A stretch of DNA of 64,000 nucleotides. It comes from JACVRW01 sp963819635. Lineage in GTDB: Bacteria > Actinomycetota > Thermoleophilia > Solirubrobacterales > Thermoleophilaceae. Positions 38,161-47,379 of this stretch are shown piece after piece; within the stretch, counting starts at the first letter, position 1; the number at the start of each line of letters is the position of its first letter. The notes beneath the pieces were generated by a model that was not told the origin of the DNA, did no database searches, and saw only the letters and a program-made list of their open reading frames with translations. The translations under genes and the position numbers were made by a program. The stretch covers positions 1 through 64,000 of the forward strand of contig CAWFWX010000011.1 in assembly GCA_963819635.1 (NCBI GenBank). Reading direction: 5' to 3'.

Positions 38161-38936
38161 CCCGAGGCGCGCCGGGCGCTGGCCTCGGGAGCCACCGCGG
38201 GGTGCACCCGGGCCTGGCCGCGCACGCTCCTGCGCGCGGCGAGCAGCTCGCGGACGGCGGGTACCAGGACTCGCGGGATCGAGAGCTTCGATCCCTCGCG
38301 GTCGGCCCACTCGATGCCGACCTCGCGTACGCGGAAGCCGAGCCGGCGCGCCAGGCCCAGGGCCTCGGCGTCGAAGACCCAGCCGTCGAGCTGCTGGCGC
38401 GTGAACACCGCTTCCGCTGCCGGCGCGCGCCACAGCTTGAAGCCGCAATAGATGTCACGGACCGGCTCTCCCATCAGCGCCCGCGTCAGCGCGATGAACG
38501 GCCAGCCGACCAGCCGCCGGCGCAGCGGCTGCTGGCGCGCGACCTCCGCGCCCCGCGCGACCCTGGAGCCCACGGCCACGTCGACCTCGTCGACTGTCTC
38601 GAGCATGGCCGGGAGCGAGCCGAGCGAAGGCGTGCAGTCCGCGTCGCAGAACAGGCGCAGCTCCCCGCTCGCGTCGAGCATGCCGCGGCGCACCGAGAAC
38701 CCCTTCCCGCGGTTCACCTCGTTGCGCAGGAGCCGGACGCGCGTGCCGTCGAGCAGCGGCTCGACCGCGGCGACGGTCCCATCCGTGCTGGCGTTGTCCA
38801 CCACCACGATCTCGTACGGGCGCCCGAGGCCCTCCAGGCGCTCGCGCAGGGTGCCCAGGAAGCCCGCGACGCCCGCCGCCTCGTTGTAGACGGGCACGAC
38901 CACCGAGAGGCTGGGCGCGTTCACGGGGCCGACCAT
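38157..38936 (-). CDS. Glycosyltransferase family 2 (polyprenyl-phosphate sugar synthase-like)
   Basis: 259 residues from the ATG at 38936. GT-A fold: LSVVVPVYNEAAGVAGFL, VVDNASTDGTVAAVE, RNEVNRGKGFSVRRGM (typical of dolichyl-phosphate sugar synthases) and the metal DxD in LFCDADCTPSL. The later CGFKLWRAPAAEAVF and DAEALGLARRLGFRVREV match the Alg5/DPG synthase group. It may charge polyprenyl phosphate for the membrane GT-C enzymes. Two bases follow the methyltransferase stop. Confidence 0.88.
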   Translation of the reverse strand: MVGPVNAPSLSVVVPVYNEAAGVAGFLGTLRERLEGLGRPYEIVVVDNASTDGTVAAVEPLLDGTRVRLLRNEVNRGKGFSVRRGMLDASGELRLFCDADCTPSLGSLPAMLETVDEVDVAVGSRVARGAEVARQQPLRRRLVGWPFIALTRALMGEPVRDIYCGFKLWRAPAAEAVFTRQQLDGWVFDAEALGLARRLGFRVREVGIEWADREGSKLSIPRVLVPAVRELLAARRSVRGQARVHPAVAPEASARRASG

Positions 38937-38938
38937 AC

Positions 38939-39679
38939 TCAGTAGGGCCAGGGGTCGCCGTCCGGGAGCCCGAGCCGCCGCGCCAGCGGGCGCTGTCCGG
39001 CGACGAGCGCGACCTTGATGAGCCCGTTGCGAACGAAGTAGGGCACGCCGCCGAGCTGACGTGCCGCGTTCCTCAGCCAGGGCAGGCCCGAGAGATCCTC
39101 GCGGCGATACTCCGCCAGGGAGCGCGTGCGGCCGAGATAGCGCCAGCGACGGGACGGCACGAGCAGGCGGAACTGGGCCAGCATGACGCCCACCGCGTTG
39201 TAGGCGTCGTGCACGAGCATGGTGCCGCCCTGCGCCGTCCGGGCGCCCCACCGCTCGATGTCCGCGCGGGCCGGCCCATAGCGATGCGCCCCGTCCACGT
39301 AGAGCACGTCCTGCGGGCCCTCGACCTCGCCGAACGCGTCCTGGGAGGCACGTCGCACGTGGCGGACCTGGCCGTCCACACCGGCCGTCCGCAGGTTGGC
39401 GTGAAAGGCCTCGTGGTCGGCCTCTCCCCGGCCGGCGTCCGCCGAGATCTCGCGCGGCCCGCGGTCGCTCCCCCCGTGCGGGTCGATCGCGACCAGCTCC
39501 ACGCCGGGGTCGGCCGCCCGCCTCAACACGATCGTCGAGCGTCCCCGGAACGAGCCGATCTCCACGATCCGCCCGGGCGCCCGGACACGGGCGGCGGCAT
39601 CCCAGAGACGATCGGCCTGGTCGGGGCTGAGCCAGCCCTCGACTTCGCCCGCCTCGGCTAGCGCTTCCCGGCCACCCAA
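38939..39679 (-). CDS. Class I SAM-dependent methyltransferase (Methyltransf_24-like)
   Basis: 246 residues if the TTG at 39679 is used; no ATG or GTG is available near the start of the fold, so the start is uncertain. Motif I is IVEIGSFRGRSTIVLRRAA, followed by LVAIDPHGGSDRG and the family hallmark VLYVDGAHRYGPARADIERW. The C-terminus is basic and hydrophobic (VRNGLIKVALVAGQRPLARR). It overlaps the end of the GT4 gene by 22 bases. It likely methylates a sugar residue of the glycan. Confidence 0.78.
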   Translation of the reverse strand: MGGREALAEAGEVEGWLSPDQADRLWDAAARVRAPGRIVEIGSFRGRSTIVLRRAADPGVELVAIDPHGGSDRGPREISADAGRGEADHEAFHANLRTAGVDGQVRHVRRASQDAFGEVEGPQDVLYVDGAHRYGPARADIERWGARTAQGGTMLVHDAYNAVGVMLAQFRLLVPSRRWRYLGRTRSLAEYRREDLSGLPWLRNAARQLGGVPYFVRNGLIKVALVAGQRPLARRLGLPDGDPWPY

Positions 39680-40857
39680 CCGGACGCCTCGAGGGTCGAG
39701 CCGTTCGAAGCCGGCGCGCCGGGCGCTTCCCCGGCGTGCGCGGCCGGGCCCCCGCCCGTGCGGCGCAGGACCTCCAGGAAGGTGGCCGCCGACCTGTCCC
39801 AGGTGAACGACCGCGCCCGGCTCTCCGCGGCGTGCCCGAGGCGCTCGCGCAGCTCGGTGTCCTGGAGCAGCTCTCGCACCCGAGCGGTGAGCTCCGGCAC
39901 GTCGCGGGCGAGGAAGCCCGTCTCGCCGTCGATGATCGACTCGGTGAGGCCCCCGACCGCGAGCGCCGCGCTCGGAGTGGCGCACAGGGCGGCCTCCATC
40001 ACCGTGAGCGACCAGCCCTCGGACGCCGACGCGGTCACGTTGACCCAGGCGCGGCCGTAGAGCTCCGCCTTGCGCGCGCCGTCCACGTAGCCGTGCATGT
40101 GAACGCGGTCGCCCAGCCCGCGCCGGGCGACCTCGGCCTCGATGTCCGGGCGGTGATCGCCCTCGCCGACGACGTCCAGAGTCACCCCGGGCAGCGCGTC
40201 GAGCACGTCGAGCAGCAGCTCCACGCGCTTGTAGGCCTTGAGACGCCCCACGAAGATCAGGCCTGGCTCGGGCGAGCGCTCGACCGGCCGGAAGCTCTCG
40301 GGCTCCACGCCCAGGTACTCGACCGTGATGTTTTGGCGCGGGATGCCCTCGCGCACGAGGTCGTCGCGCGCCGCGTCCGAGATCGTGAGGAAGGGCGTGC
40401 GCCGGTAGAACAGCCGCAGCGGCCAGCGCTCGAGCAGGCGGAAGAGGAGCCCACCGGTTCGCGGGAACTCCTGCATGAAGAGCTCGCGGTGGACGTGGTG
40501 GATCATCGCCACGCGCGGCTTGCGCAGCCACAACGGCGTCAGGAACGTGATCCCGTTGATCACCTCGAGGACGACGTCGGCGTCGCGGCCGACTCCTCGG
40601 AGCACCGCCACCATCGCGCGCGGGAACACCGTGGCCCGCGTGCCCATCCGGTGCACGACCAGGTTGGGGCCGAACCGCTCGACGCGCTCCCCGCCGGGAT
40701 ACTCGCCCGCGACAACGGTCACCTGGGTACCGGCCGCCACCCAGCGGCTTATCTGCGCCCAGAGGTTGGCGCCGTTGCCGCCGGTGTCGTTGTGCTTCCA
40801 GTCCCGGTCCGCCAGAACCAGGACGTGCAGCGGTCGCTCCTGGCCGGCCGACTCCAT
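39658..40857 (-). CDS. Glycosyltransferase family 4, first gene of the leftward glycan operon
   Basis: 399 residues, GT-B fold. The N-terminal HNDTGGNGANLWAQIS holds the acceptor loop; the C-terminal domain shows LIFVGRLKAYKRVELLLD, VTLDVVGEGDHRPDIEAE and NVTASASEGWSLTVMEAALC, which contains the E-x7-E pair (EGWSLTVME) that binds nucleotide sugar. An Ala/Gly-rich tail extends about 25 residues past the fold. The ATG at 40857 is ten bases after a TAGCTT box and has no ribosome binding site. Confidence 0.9.
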   Translation of the reverse strand: MESAGQERPLHVLVLADRDWKHNDTGGNGANLWAQISRWVAAGTQVTVVAGEYPGGERVERFGPNLVVHRMGTRATVFPRAMVAVLRGVGRDADVVLEVINGITFLTPLWLRKPRVAMIHHVHRELFMQEFPRTGGLLFRLLERWPLRLFYRRTPFLTISDAARDDLVREGIPRQNITVEYLGVEPESFRPVERSPEPGLIFVGRLKAYKRVELLLDVLDALPGVTLDVVGEGDHRPDIEAEVARRGLGDRVHMHGYVDGARKAELYGRAWVNVTASASEGWSLTVMEAALCATPSAALAVGGLTESIIDGETGFLARDVPELTARVRELLQDTELRERLGHAAESRARSFTWDRSAATFLEVLRRTGGGPAAHAGEAPGAPASNGSTLEASGWVAGKR

Positions 40858-40867
40858 CCGGCGCGGA

Positions 40868-40873
40868 AAGCTA
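40868..40873 (-). promoter_or_regulatory. Leaderless -10 box TAGCTT for the leftward glycan operon
   Basis: TANNNT hexamer ten bases before the GT4 ATG at 40857; it would drive eight overlapping genes down to 28949. Confidence 0.5.
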
Positions 40874-40897
40874 GCGGACCACCCGGGCCGATCCGGT

Positions 40898-40903
40898 TAT
40901 CGT
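40898..40903 (+). promoter_or_regulatory. Leaderless -10 box TATCGT for the rightward glycan operon
   Basis: TANNNT hexamer nine bases before the ATG at 40913. Only 24 bases separate it from the opposite box, so the two arms of the locus fire from one short divergent promoter region. Confidence 0.5.
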
Positions 40904-40912
40904 GCTGCCCGC

Positions 40913-41746
40913 ATGGACGCCAGGCTGTGGCTCTTCTTGCCGACTTATAACGAGGCGGGGAACATCGAACCCGTGGTCCGCGCCGCCGCGGTGCAGCTCG
41001 AGGAGCTCGCGCCCTCGGACTGGCGGCTGCTCGTCGTGGACGACGCGTCTCCTGACGGCACCGGCGAGCTGGCCGAGCGGCTCGCCGAGGAGATCGACGG
41101 CGTCGAGGTGCTGCATCGACCGGCCAAGGAGGGGCTCGGCCGCGCCTACCTGGCCGGCTTCGCTCGCGCCCTCGATCGCGGAGCTGAGCTCGTGATCGTG
41201 ATGGACGCCGACTTCTCGCACGACCCCGGGCATCTCCCCGCCATGGTCGCCGCCGCGGAGAACGCCGACCTCGTGCTGGGCTCGCGCTACGCCGACGGCG
41301 GGCAGATCGCCGACTGGCCGCGGCTGCGCCGCGCGCTGAGCCGGTTCGGCTCGATGTACGCCCGCCGGGTGCTCGGCGTCGAGGTGCGCGATCTGACGAG
41401 CGGGTTCCGCTGCGTGCGGCGGCGAGTGCTCGAGACCGTCGAGCCGTCCACGCTGCGCGCGCAGGGCTACGTGTTCAACATCGAGCTGACCTATCGCGCG
41501 CTGCGCGCCGGCTTCGAGGTGCGCGAGGTCCCGATCTGCTTCCGCGACCGCAGGGCCGGCGAGAGCAAGATGTCGCTGCCGATCGCGTTCGAGGCGCTCA
41601 TGCTCGTGCCGAAGCTGCGCTGGCCGCGGCTGGCCGGCCCGCTGCCCGCGGCGACCGGCGCCGAGCGGGCGGGCGAGCCGTCGGTGGGCGACGCCGCGGA
41701 CGGGGCCATGGCGCAGGACACGGTCGGAGACGCGTCGGCCTCGTAG
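40913..41746 (+). CDS. Polyprenol-phosphate mannose synthase-like GT2
   Basis: 277 residues. GT-A motifs of the Dpm1/Ppm1 group: LFLPTYNEAGNIEPVV, LVVDDASPDGTGELAE, LHRPAKEGLGRAYLAGF and the metal MDADFSHDPGHLP, followed by LGSRYADGGQIADWP, VRDLTSGFRC and QGYVFNIELTYRA, which define mannosyl- (rather than glucosyl-) phosphopolyprenol synthases. It makes the lipid donor used by GT-C mannosyltransferases. The last 35 residues are an Ala/Gly-rich extension. TAGTG overlap with the next gene. Confidence 0.93.
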   Translation: MDARLWLFLPTYNEAGNIEPVVRAAAVQLEELAPSDWRLLVVDDASPDGTGELAERLAEEIDGVEVLHRPAKEGLGRAYLAGFARALDRGAELVIVMDADFSHDPGHLPAMVAAAENADLVLGSRYADGGQIADWPRLRRALSRFGSMYARRVLGVEVRDLTSGFRCVRRRVLETVEPSTLRAQGYVFNIELTYRALRAGFEVREVPICFRDRRAGESKMSLPIAFEALMLVPKLRWPRLAGPLPAATGAERAGEPSVGDAADGAMAQDTVGDASAS

Positions 41747-43377
41747 TGATCAGACGGGTGCCGGTCGCCGGCTGGGCGTTCGCGCTCTACCTCGCCCTGT
41801 CGCTCGTGTTCTTCGGGCTGCCGATCGTGGACGGCCTCGGCTCCACGGCGATCGCGGCGGACGACATCGACGCCAGCGCCTACATGTGGTTCTTCGCGTG
41901 GTGGCCGCACGCGCTGCTCGACGGCCTCGACCCGATTCGCACGGAGGTCATCTTCGTGCCCGACGGCTACAACCTCGCCTGGGCGACCGCCATGCCCGGA
42001 CCGAGCCTCGTGCTGGCGCCGCTCACGCTGGCGGGTGGGCCCCTGGCCACGTGGAACACGATCATGCTGATCGGCCCGGCGCTGGCCGCCTGGACCGCCT
42101 TCCTCCTCTGCCGGGAGCTCACGGGAGCGGTGGCCCCCTCCCTCGCCGGCGGATACCTTTTCGGCTTCTCGCCCTACCTGCTCGGCAACCTCCAGGGCAC
42201 GCCGAACATGGTGCTGGTCGCCCTGCTGCCCGTGTTCGTGCTCCTGGTCGTGCTACACGCGCGCCGCGGGCTGGGCGACCGCACGTTCGCCGGCCTCATG
42301 GCCCTGGCGTTGACGCTCCAGTTCCTGACCTCGACGGAGGTGCTCGCCATGGCGGGCGTGTTCGGCGGCGTCGCGCTCCTGGCCGCATTCGCCCTCCTTC
42401 CCGACTGGCGTGACCGCCTGCTCCGCACGGTCAAGCTGCTCGCCGTCGCCTCGCTCGCGGCGATCGTGCTGGTCAGCCCGCTGCTGTGGTTCATGCTCTT
42501 CGAGCCGCATACGGACCCCGAGCAGGCGCTCAAGGGCTTCCCGGCCGACCTCGCCTCGTTCGTCGTACCGAGCCCGTACATCCAGATCGCGACGACCCAC
42601 GACCCGACCGGAGGCCCCTCCTACGCCAACGGCTTCGCGTACCTCGGGGTGCCGCTGGCCGTCCTGCTCGCGCTGTTCGCGCTCGAGGCGCGCCGCCGGC
42701 GGGCCGCCCGCGTGGTGCTGATCGTGCTGGTGGCAACCGCGGTCGCCTCGCTTGGGGACGAGCTCGAGGTGGCCGGCCATGAGACGGGCATCCCGATGCC
42801 GTGGGCCCTATTCGATTGGCTGCCGGCGCTCGAGTATGCGATCCCGGTGCGCTTCACCGGGTTCACGGCGCTCGCCGCGGGGGTGGCGCTGGCGCTGTGG
42901 CTGTCGTGGCGCGGCGGACGCGCGCGCTGGGCGCTCGCGGCCGTGGCGCTCGTGTTCGTCCTGCCGGACGTGGGCAACACGATCTGGCGAACCCCGCTCA
43001 GCGATCCGGCCCTGTTCGCGGACGCCTCGGCGCACGACGCCGTCATCGGCGAGCGCGACCGGGTGCTGACCGTTCCGGCCTGGGGAGCCAACATGCGCTG
43101 GCAGGCGAACTCGGACTTCGACTTCCGGATGACCGCCGGGTACGTGGGCGCCTTCCCCTTGAGCTATCAGCGCTATCCCGCCTGGCACATGATCCTGAGC
43201 GGCCGGCTGCAACCCGGCTACGCGCGCGAGCTGCGCCGGTTCGTGCGCGACAAGGGAGTGACGGTCGTGCTCCAGGACGCTCGCTACCGGCAGCCCTGGA
43301 ACAGGCTGTTCGCCACGCTGGGCGTTCGCCCGCAGCAGGTGGGGGGCATGCTGGTCTACCGTCTGCGGCCGCTATGA
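41746..43377 (+). CDS. GT-C-like polytopic membrane protein
   Basis: 543 residues. The first large loop has AADDIDASAYMWFFAWWPHA, then VPDGYNLAWATAMPGPSLVL, acidic residues just after the first membrane helix as in GT-C transferases. About 11-12 hydrophobic helices follow, with a short soluble C-terminal domain (VTVVLQDARYRQPW). No name can be given with certainty. It sits directly after the mannosyl-lipid synthase with a one-base overlap, so a lipid-mannose-dependent transferase is the best guess. Confidence 0.72.
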   Translation: MIRRVPVAGWAFALYLALSLVFFGLPIVDGLGSTAIAADDIDASAYMWFFAWWPHALLDGLDPIRTEVIFVPDGYNLAWATAMPGPSLVLAPLTLAGGPLATWNTIMLIGPALAAWTAFLLCRELTGAVAPSLAGGYLFGFSPYLLGNLQGTPNMVLVALLPVFVLLVVLHARRGLGDRTFAGLMALALTLQFLTSTEVLAMAGVFGGVALLAAFALLPDWRDRLLRTVKLLAVASLAAIVLVSPLLWFMLFEPHTDPEQALKGFPADLASFVVPSPYIQIATTHDPTGGPSYANGFAYLGVPLAVLLALFALEARRRRAARVVLIVLVATAVASLGDELEVAGHETGIPMPWALFDWLPALEYAIPVRFTGFTALAAGVALALWLSWRGGRARWALAAVALVFVLPDVGNTIWRTPLSDPALFADASAHDAVIGERDRVLTVPAWGANMRWQANSDFDFRMTAGYVGAFPLSYQRYPAWHMILSGRLQPGYARELRRFVRDKGVTVVLQDARYRQPWNRLFATLGVRPQQVGGMLVYRLRPL

Positions 43378-44186
43378 GCGCGCCCGAACGTGTCCCAGGA
43401 CTGTCGATCGTCCTGCCCGCCTATAACGAGGAGCCGAATATCGCGGCGGTGGTCCAGCAGGCGCTCGACTGCCTCGAGAAGCTGGCCGAGCAGTACGAGG
43501 TGATCGTGGTGGACGACGGCAGCCGCGATGGCACGTCGCAGGCCGTCGAGTCGCTCCTGGCCGAGCACCACCCGCGCCTGAGGCTGCTCCGCCACGAGCG
43601 CAACCAGGGCTACGGCGCGGCGCTCCGCACGGGCTTCAGCCGCACCCGCTACGAGTACGTCTTCTATACGGACGCCGACCGTCAGTTCGACGTCGCCGAG
43701 CTCGAGTACCTGCTCCCCCTGATCCGCGAGTACGACGCCGTCGTCGGCTTTCGCGTCTACCGCTACGACTCACCCACCCGCCTGGTGGCGTCGATGATCT
43801 ACAACTGGATCGTTCGCATCCTCTTCCGCGTGCGCGTCCGCGACGTCGACTGCTCGTTCAAGCTCTTCAGGCGCGAGGTGATCGACAAGATCACGATCGA
43901 GTGCACGGACTTCTTCGTCGACACGGAGCTGGTCGCGAAGGCGCGCAAATGGAACTTCCGGATCGTCGAGAAGGGCGTGCGCCACTACGCGCGCATGGCG
44001 GGCGAGACCAGCGTGCGCGCCAGCGACGTGCCGCGCACCCTGCGCACGGTCGCGCGCATGTGGCGGCGGATTCACAAGCCGAGCGCGGCGCAGGTCGAGG
44101 CGGCCGAACGCCTGCGAGCCGCGGTCGCCGCGGCGTCCGTGGAAGTGCTGCCGGAGCGCGCCCGTGCCGCCTCCGCCCCCGAGTAG
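43374..44186 (+). CDS. Glycosyltransferase family 2
   Basis: 270 residues. LSIVLPAYNEEPNIAAVV, VIVVDDGSRDGTSQAVE, HERNQGYGAALRTGF and the metal DxD in YTDADRQFDVAELEYL. The downstream FRVRVRDVDCSFKLFRREV and FFVDTELVAKARKW are typical of the UDP-/polyprenol-directed DPM-like GT2 proteins of actinobacterial glycan loci. ATGA overlap with the previous gene. Its TAG stop also forms the first bases of the next gene's -10 box. Confidence 0.88.
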   Translation: MSAPERVPGLSIVLPAYNEEPNIAAVVQQALDCLEKLAEQYEVIVVDDGSRDGTSQAVESLLAEHHPRLRLLRHERNQGYGAALRTGFSRTRYEYVFYTDADRQFDVAELEYLLPLIREYDAVVGFRVYRYDSPTRLVASMIYNWIVRILFRVRVRDVDCSFKLFRREVIDKITIECTDFFVDTELVAKARKWNFRIVEKGVRHYARMAGETSVRASDVPRTLRTVARMWRRIHKPSAAQVEAAERLRAAVAAASVEVLPERARAASAPE

Positions 44187-44189
44187 GCT
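44184..44189 (+). promoter_or_regulatory. Leaderless -10 box TAGGCT overlapping a stop codon
   Basis: Starts with the TAG stop of the preceding GT2 and lies eight bases before the TTG at 44198; a possible internal operon promoter. Confidence 0.45.
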
Positions 44190-44197
44190 GCCCTCGC

Positions 44198-44929
44198 TTG
44201 GACGCCTGGCGTTATCGCGAGCTGTTCGAGGTCGAGGAGCGCCACTGGTGGTTCCGATCGCGCCGGGCGGTCGTGCGCTCGCTCCTCGCCCGGGCGGGAA
44301 TGCCGCCGTCCCCGCGGATCCTCGACGCCGGCTGCGGTACCGGCACCAACCTGCTCGAGTACCGCGGGCTCGGCGAGGTCCACGGCGTCGACGCGTTCCC
44401 CGACGCGATCGAGCTGTGCCGCGAGCGCGGCCTCGACACCGTGCTGGAGGCGCCGGTCGAGCAGCTTCCCTTCGAGCCGGGCAGCTTCGACCTGATCTTC
44501 GCCACCGACGTGATCGAGCACCTCGAGGACGACGTGCTGGCCCTGCGCGAGCTGCGCCGCGTCGCCGCCCCCGGCGCGCGGCTCGTGCTCACGGTTCCGG
44601 CGTACCCGTGGCTCTGGAGCGACCACGACGTCTCCGTTCATCACAAGCGCCGCTACACGGCCGGCACGCTCCGCGACAGCGTGCTCGCCGCCGGGTGGAC
44701 GCCGGCCGTGGAGACGTACTTCTTCGCCACGGCGCTCCCCGTGGTGGCCGCGGTACGGACGCTGCGGCGCGTGCGCGCGAGCCGCAACGGCAGGTCCGAC
44801 CTCAGCATGCCGCCCGCGCCCGTCAACCGCCTGCTCGAGCTCCCGACGCTCGCCGAGGCCAAGGCGATCGAGCGCGGGGCCCGGCTGCCGGCCGGCGTGT
44901 CGGTCGGAATGGCCTGCGTCGCCGCCTGA
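44198..44929 (+). CDS. Class I SAM-dependent methyltransferase
   Basis: 243 residues. The TTG at 44198 is used as start because it follows a -10 box and is the only in-frame start before LDAWRYRELFEVEERHWWF, the family's conserved N-terminus. SAM motif I is RILDAGCGTGTNLLEYRGL, followed by VHGVDAFPDAIELC and FDLIFATDVIEHLEDD. HHKRRYTAGTLRD is typical of Methyltransf_11/23 proteins found with GT2 and YfhO genes. TGATG overlap with the YfhO-like gene. Confidence 0.87.
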   Translation: MDAWRYRELFEVEERHWWFRSRRAVVRSLLARAGMPPSPRILDAGCGTGTNLLEYRGLGEVHGVDAFPDAIELCRERGLDTVLEAPVEQLPFEPGSFDLIFATDVIEHLEDDVLALRELRRVAAPGARLVLTVPAYPWLWSDHDVSVHHKRRYTAGTLRDSVLAAGWTPAVETYFFATALPVVAAVRTLRRVRASRNGRSDLSMPPAPVNRLLELPTLAEAKAIERGARLPAGVSVGMACVAA

Positions 44930-47379
44930 TGCGCCTGCGACGACCGGCTCTCGCCGCGGCGGCGGTCTACGCGCTCCTCTCGGTGATCATGGTCGGCCAG
45001 GGGCTCCTCCCCGGCTGGACGCTCTCACCGTCGGACACGCTGTGGAGCGCGGCGCCCTGGACGGAGCTGCGTCCGCCCGACGTTCCCCCGCTGGGCACGA
45101 ACTTCGAGCTCGCCGACGCCAGTGAGGTGTTCATCCCGTTCGCTCGCTGGAGCCGGGAGCTGATCCCGGGCGACATCCCGCTCTGGAACCCGCACATCAT
45201 GGCCGGGCGCCCCTTCGTCGGGAACGCGCAGTCGGCGGTGTTCTCACCGTTCAGCGTCCCCGGGTACGTGCTGCCGTTCTGGGACTCGCTCGCGGTGGCG
45301 GCGGCGCTCAAGCTGTTCGCCGCGGCCTTCGGCGCGTATGCGCTCGGCCGGCTGCTCGGCATGCGCTTCGGCGGGGCGCTCGCAGCCGGGGTGGTCTACG
45401 CGTTCGGCACCTTCTTCATCGTCTGGCTCGCCTGGCCGCTCACGAGCATCTTCGCGCTCGTGCCATGGCTGCTCGTGCTCGCCGAGCTGATCGTCCGCCG
45501 CCCCGGCCCGCTGCCGGCCGCCGGGCTCGCGGCGCTCGTGGCGCTCCAGTTCTTCGGGGGCCATCCCGAGTCGAGCTTCCACGCGCTGTTTGCAACGCTC
45601 GTCTTCTTCGCGTTCAGGCTGATCGTGCAGCTTCGGGACGGCGGCGAGCCCGTCCGCGCGGCGCTGCGGCCCACCCTGTACTTCGGCGGTGCGCTGCTCG
45701 CGGGTGCCGCCCTGGCTGCCGTCGCGCTCGTCCCGTTCCTCGAGCTGCTGTTCAGGTCGGGCGATCTCGAGCGCCGGCTCGACGTGGAGGCCGGCCACTG
45801 GCCCGCGAAGTACCTCGGTGCGCTGTTTCTGCACGACTACTGGGGCCGGCCGACGAATGGCTCCACGATCGAGCCGTTCATGGTCATCCGCGGGTGGTAC
45901 GCGGGCGCTGCCACGCTCATGCTCGCGGGGGCCGCGCTCCTGCTTCGTCCAACGCGAACGCGCCTGGCGGTCGCCGCCTTCGCCGTCTTCTGCGGGCTCA
46001 TGGTCGTCGGGGCCGATCCGGTCTTCTGGCTCGTCACCCAGCTCCCCGGCTTCAGCGCGGCCCACAACCAGCGCCTGCTGATCTACGTCCTGCTGGGCCT
46101 CGCGCTGCTGGCGGGCTGGGGCCTCGACGAGCTGGCGAGCGAACGGCGGCCGCCACTCGCTCGGCGACGTCTCGTCCTCGCGACCTGTGCAGGGCTCGCA
46201 ATCGTTCCGGTCGTGTGGATGGCGGCGGCCGGGACGCTCGCCCTGGGCGAGCTCGGTCGCGGGCTCGAGGTTGCTTGGGGCTTCGCCGACCCGCCGCCGG
46301 TCGATCGCCTGGATCCGGGCAACGCGGCCGCGGACGCGGTGCGCATGAGCGCGCTGCTCCAGTGGCTGCCGCTTGCCGGGCTGGCGCTGGCGCTGATCGC
46401 GTGGAGGCTGTGGCCGGCGCGGCGTATCCCGGCGGCGGCCTTTGCCGTGGCGATCGTTGCGCTGCTGGCGCTCGACCTATTCCGGGCGAACATGGGATTC
46501 AATCCCGCGATTCGGGAGCGCAATGCGGTGCAGCCGGTGACCCCGGCGATCGAGTACCTGCAGTCGCGCCGGCCGGCGCGCTTCGTCGGCCTCGGCCCCG
46601 GGCTCGCCTACCAGCCGCTCGCGTCCGATCTGGCGATGACCTACGGGCTCTACGACGCCCGCGGCTACGACTATCCCGTGGAGAAGCGCTTCGACACTCT
46701 GTGGCGTCACTCGGTGGCGCGGAACATCGTGACGATCACCCAGCCCGTGGAGTACGCGACCGCCACGCCCGCGGCGCTGCGCGCGCTCAGCCTGCTGAGC
46801 GTGGCCGACCTCCTGCAGGAGACGGGCGACCGGCCACTCCGCCGGCCCGGTCTCCGGCTCGCGTACCGGGGGAGCGATGCGCGCGTGTACTCCAACGAGC
46901 GCGCCCTGCCGAGGACCTTCCTCGTGGGCGGCCAGCGCGTGGTGGGCAACGAGGACGAGGCGCTGCGCGCCGTGACAGCACCGGGGTTCGACGGGCGCCG
47001 GGTGGCCATCACCGAGACGCCGGTGGAGGGCCTGCCGCAGGGTACGAGCGCGCAGGACGCCGGACGGGCGGAGCTCGTCTCCTACGAGCACGAGCGGGTC
47101 GTGGCCGAGGCCAGCGCGCGGCGCCCGGCTCTGCTCGTGCTCACGGACCTGCACTACCCGGGCTGGAAGGTGCGCGTGGACGGTCGCGAGACGACGCTCG
47201 AACGGGTGGACTACCTGCTGCGCGGCGTGAGGCTCGGACCCGGACGCCACCGCGTCGAGTTCCTCTACGAGCCCGCGAGCTGGACCGTGGCGCGCGGTGT
47301 CAGCCTGATCGGCCTGCTCGCCCTGGCGGGGGCGTTCGCGGCAGGGCTCCTCCCGCGGCTCCGCCGCCGGCCGCGATGA
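44929..47379 (+). CDS. YfhO-like polytopic membrane protein
   Basis: 816 residues. N-terminal helix, an extracytoplasmic loop ending FIPFARWSRELIPGDIPLWN, then PHIMAGRPFVGNAQSAVFSP, the GT-C-like YfhO signature. About 12 membrane helices follow and a soluble C-terminal domain (from about residue 520) that ends in LLVLTDLHYPGWKVRVDG, the hallmark YPGW strand of the family. In Firmicutes YfhO glycosylates teichoic acid; here a role in decorating the surface glycan is inferred. Fully inside the overlapping rightward operon. Confidence 0.85.
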   Translation: MRLRRPALAAAAVYALLSVIMVGQGLLPGWTLSPSDTLWSAAPWTELRPPDVPPLGTNFELADASEVFIPFARWSRELIPGDIPLWNPHIMAGRPFVGNAQSAVFSPFSVPGYVLPFWDSLAVAAALKLFAAAFGAYALGRLLGMRFGGALAAGVVYAFGTFFIVWLAWPLTSIFALVPWLLVLAELIVRRPGPLPAAGLAALVALQFFGGHPESSFHALFATLVFFAFRLIVQLRDGGEPVRAALRPTLYFGGALLAGAALAAVALVPFLELLFRSGDLERRLDVEAGHWPAKYLGALFLHDYWGRPTNGSTIEPFMVIRGWYAGAATLMLAGAALLLRPTRTRLAVAAFAVFCGLMVVGADPVFWLVTQLPGFSAAHNQRLLIYVLLGLALLAGWGLDELASERRPPLARRRLVLATCAGLAIVPVVWMAAAGTLALGELGRGLEVAWGFADPPPVDRLDPGNAAADAVRMSALLQWLPLAGLALALIAWRLWPARRIPAAAFAVAIVALLALDLFRANMGFNPAIRERNAVQPVTPAIEYLQSRRPARFVGLGPGLAYQPLASDLAMTYGLYDARGYDYPVEKRFDTLWRHSVARNIVTITQPVEYATATPAALRALSLLSVADLLQETGDRPLRRPGLRLAYRGSDARVYSNERALPRTFLVGGQRVVGNEDEALRAVTAPGFDGRRVAITETPVEGLPQGTSAQDAGRAELVSYEHERVVAEASARRPALLVLTDLHYPGWKVRVDGRETTLERVDYLLRGVRLGPGRHRVEFLYEPASWTVARGVSLIGLLALAGAFAAGLLPRLRRRPR

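Noticed and set aside
32443..38448. 2001-codon minus-strand frame suggesting a giant AftD-flippase fusion
   Set aside because: It links the AftD-like and flippase frames only because of the extra base near 34735; the true AftD stop and flippase start overlap as GTGA.
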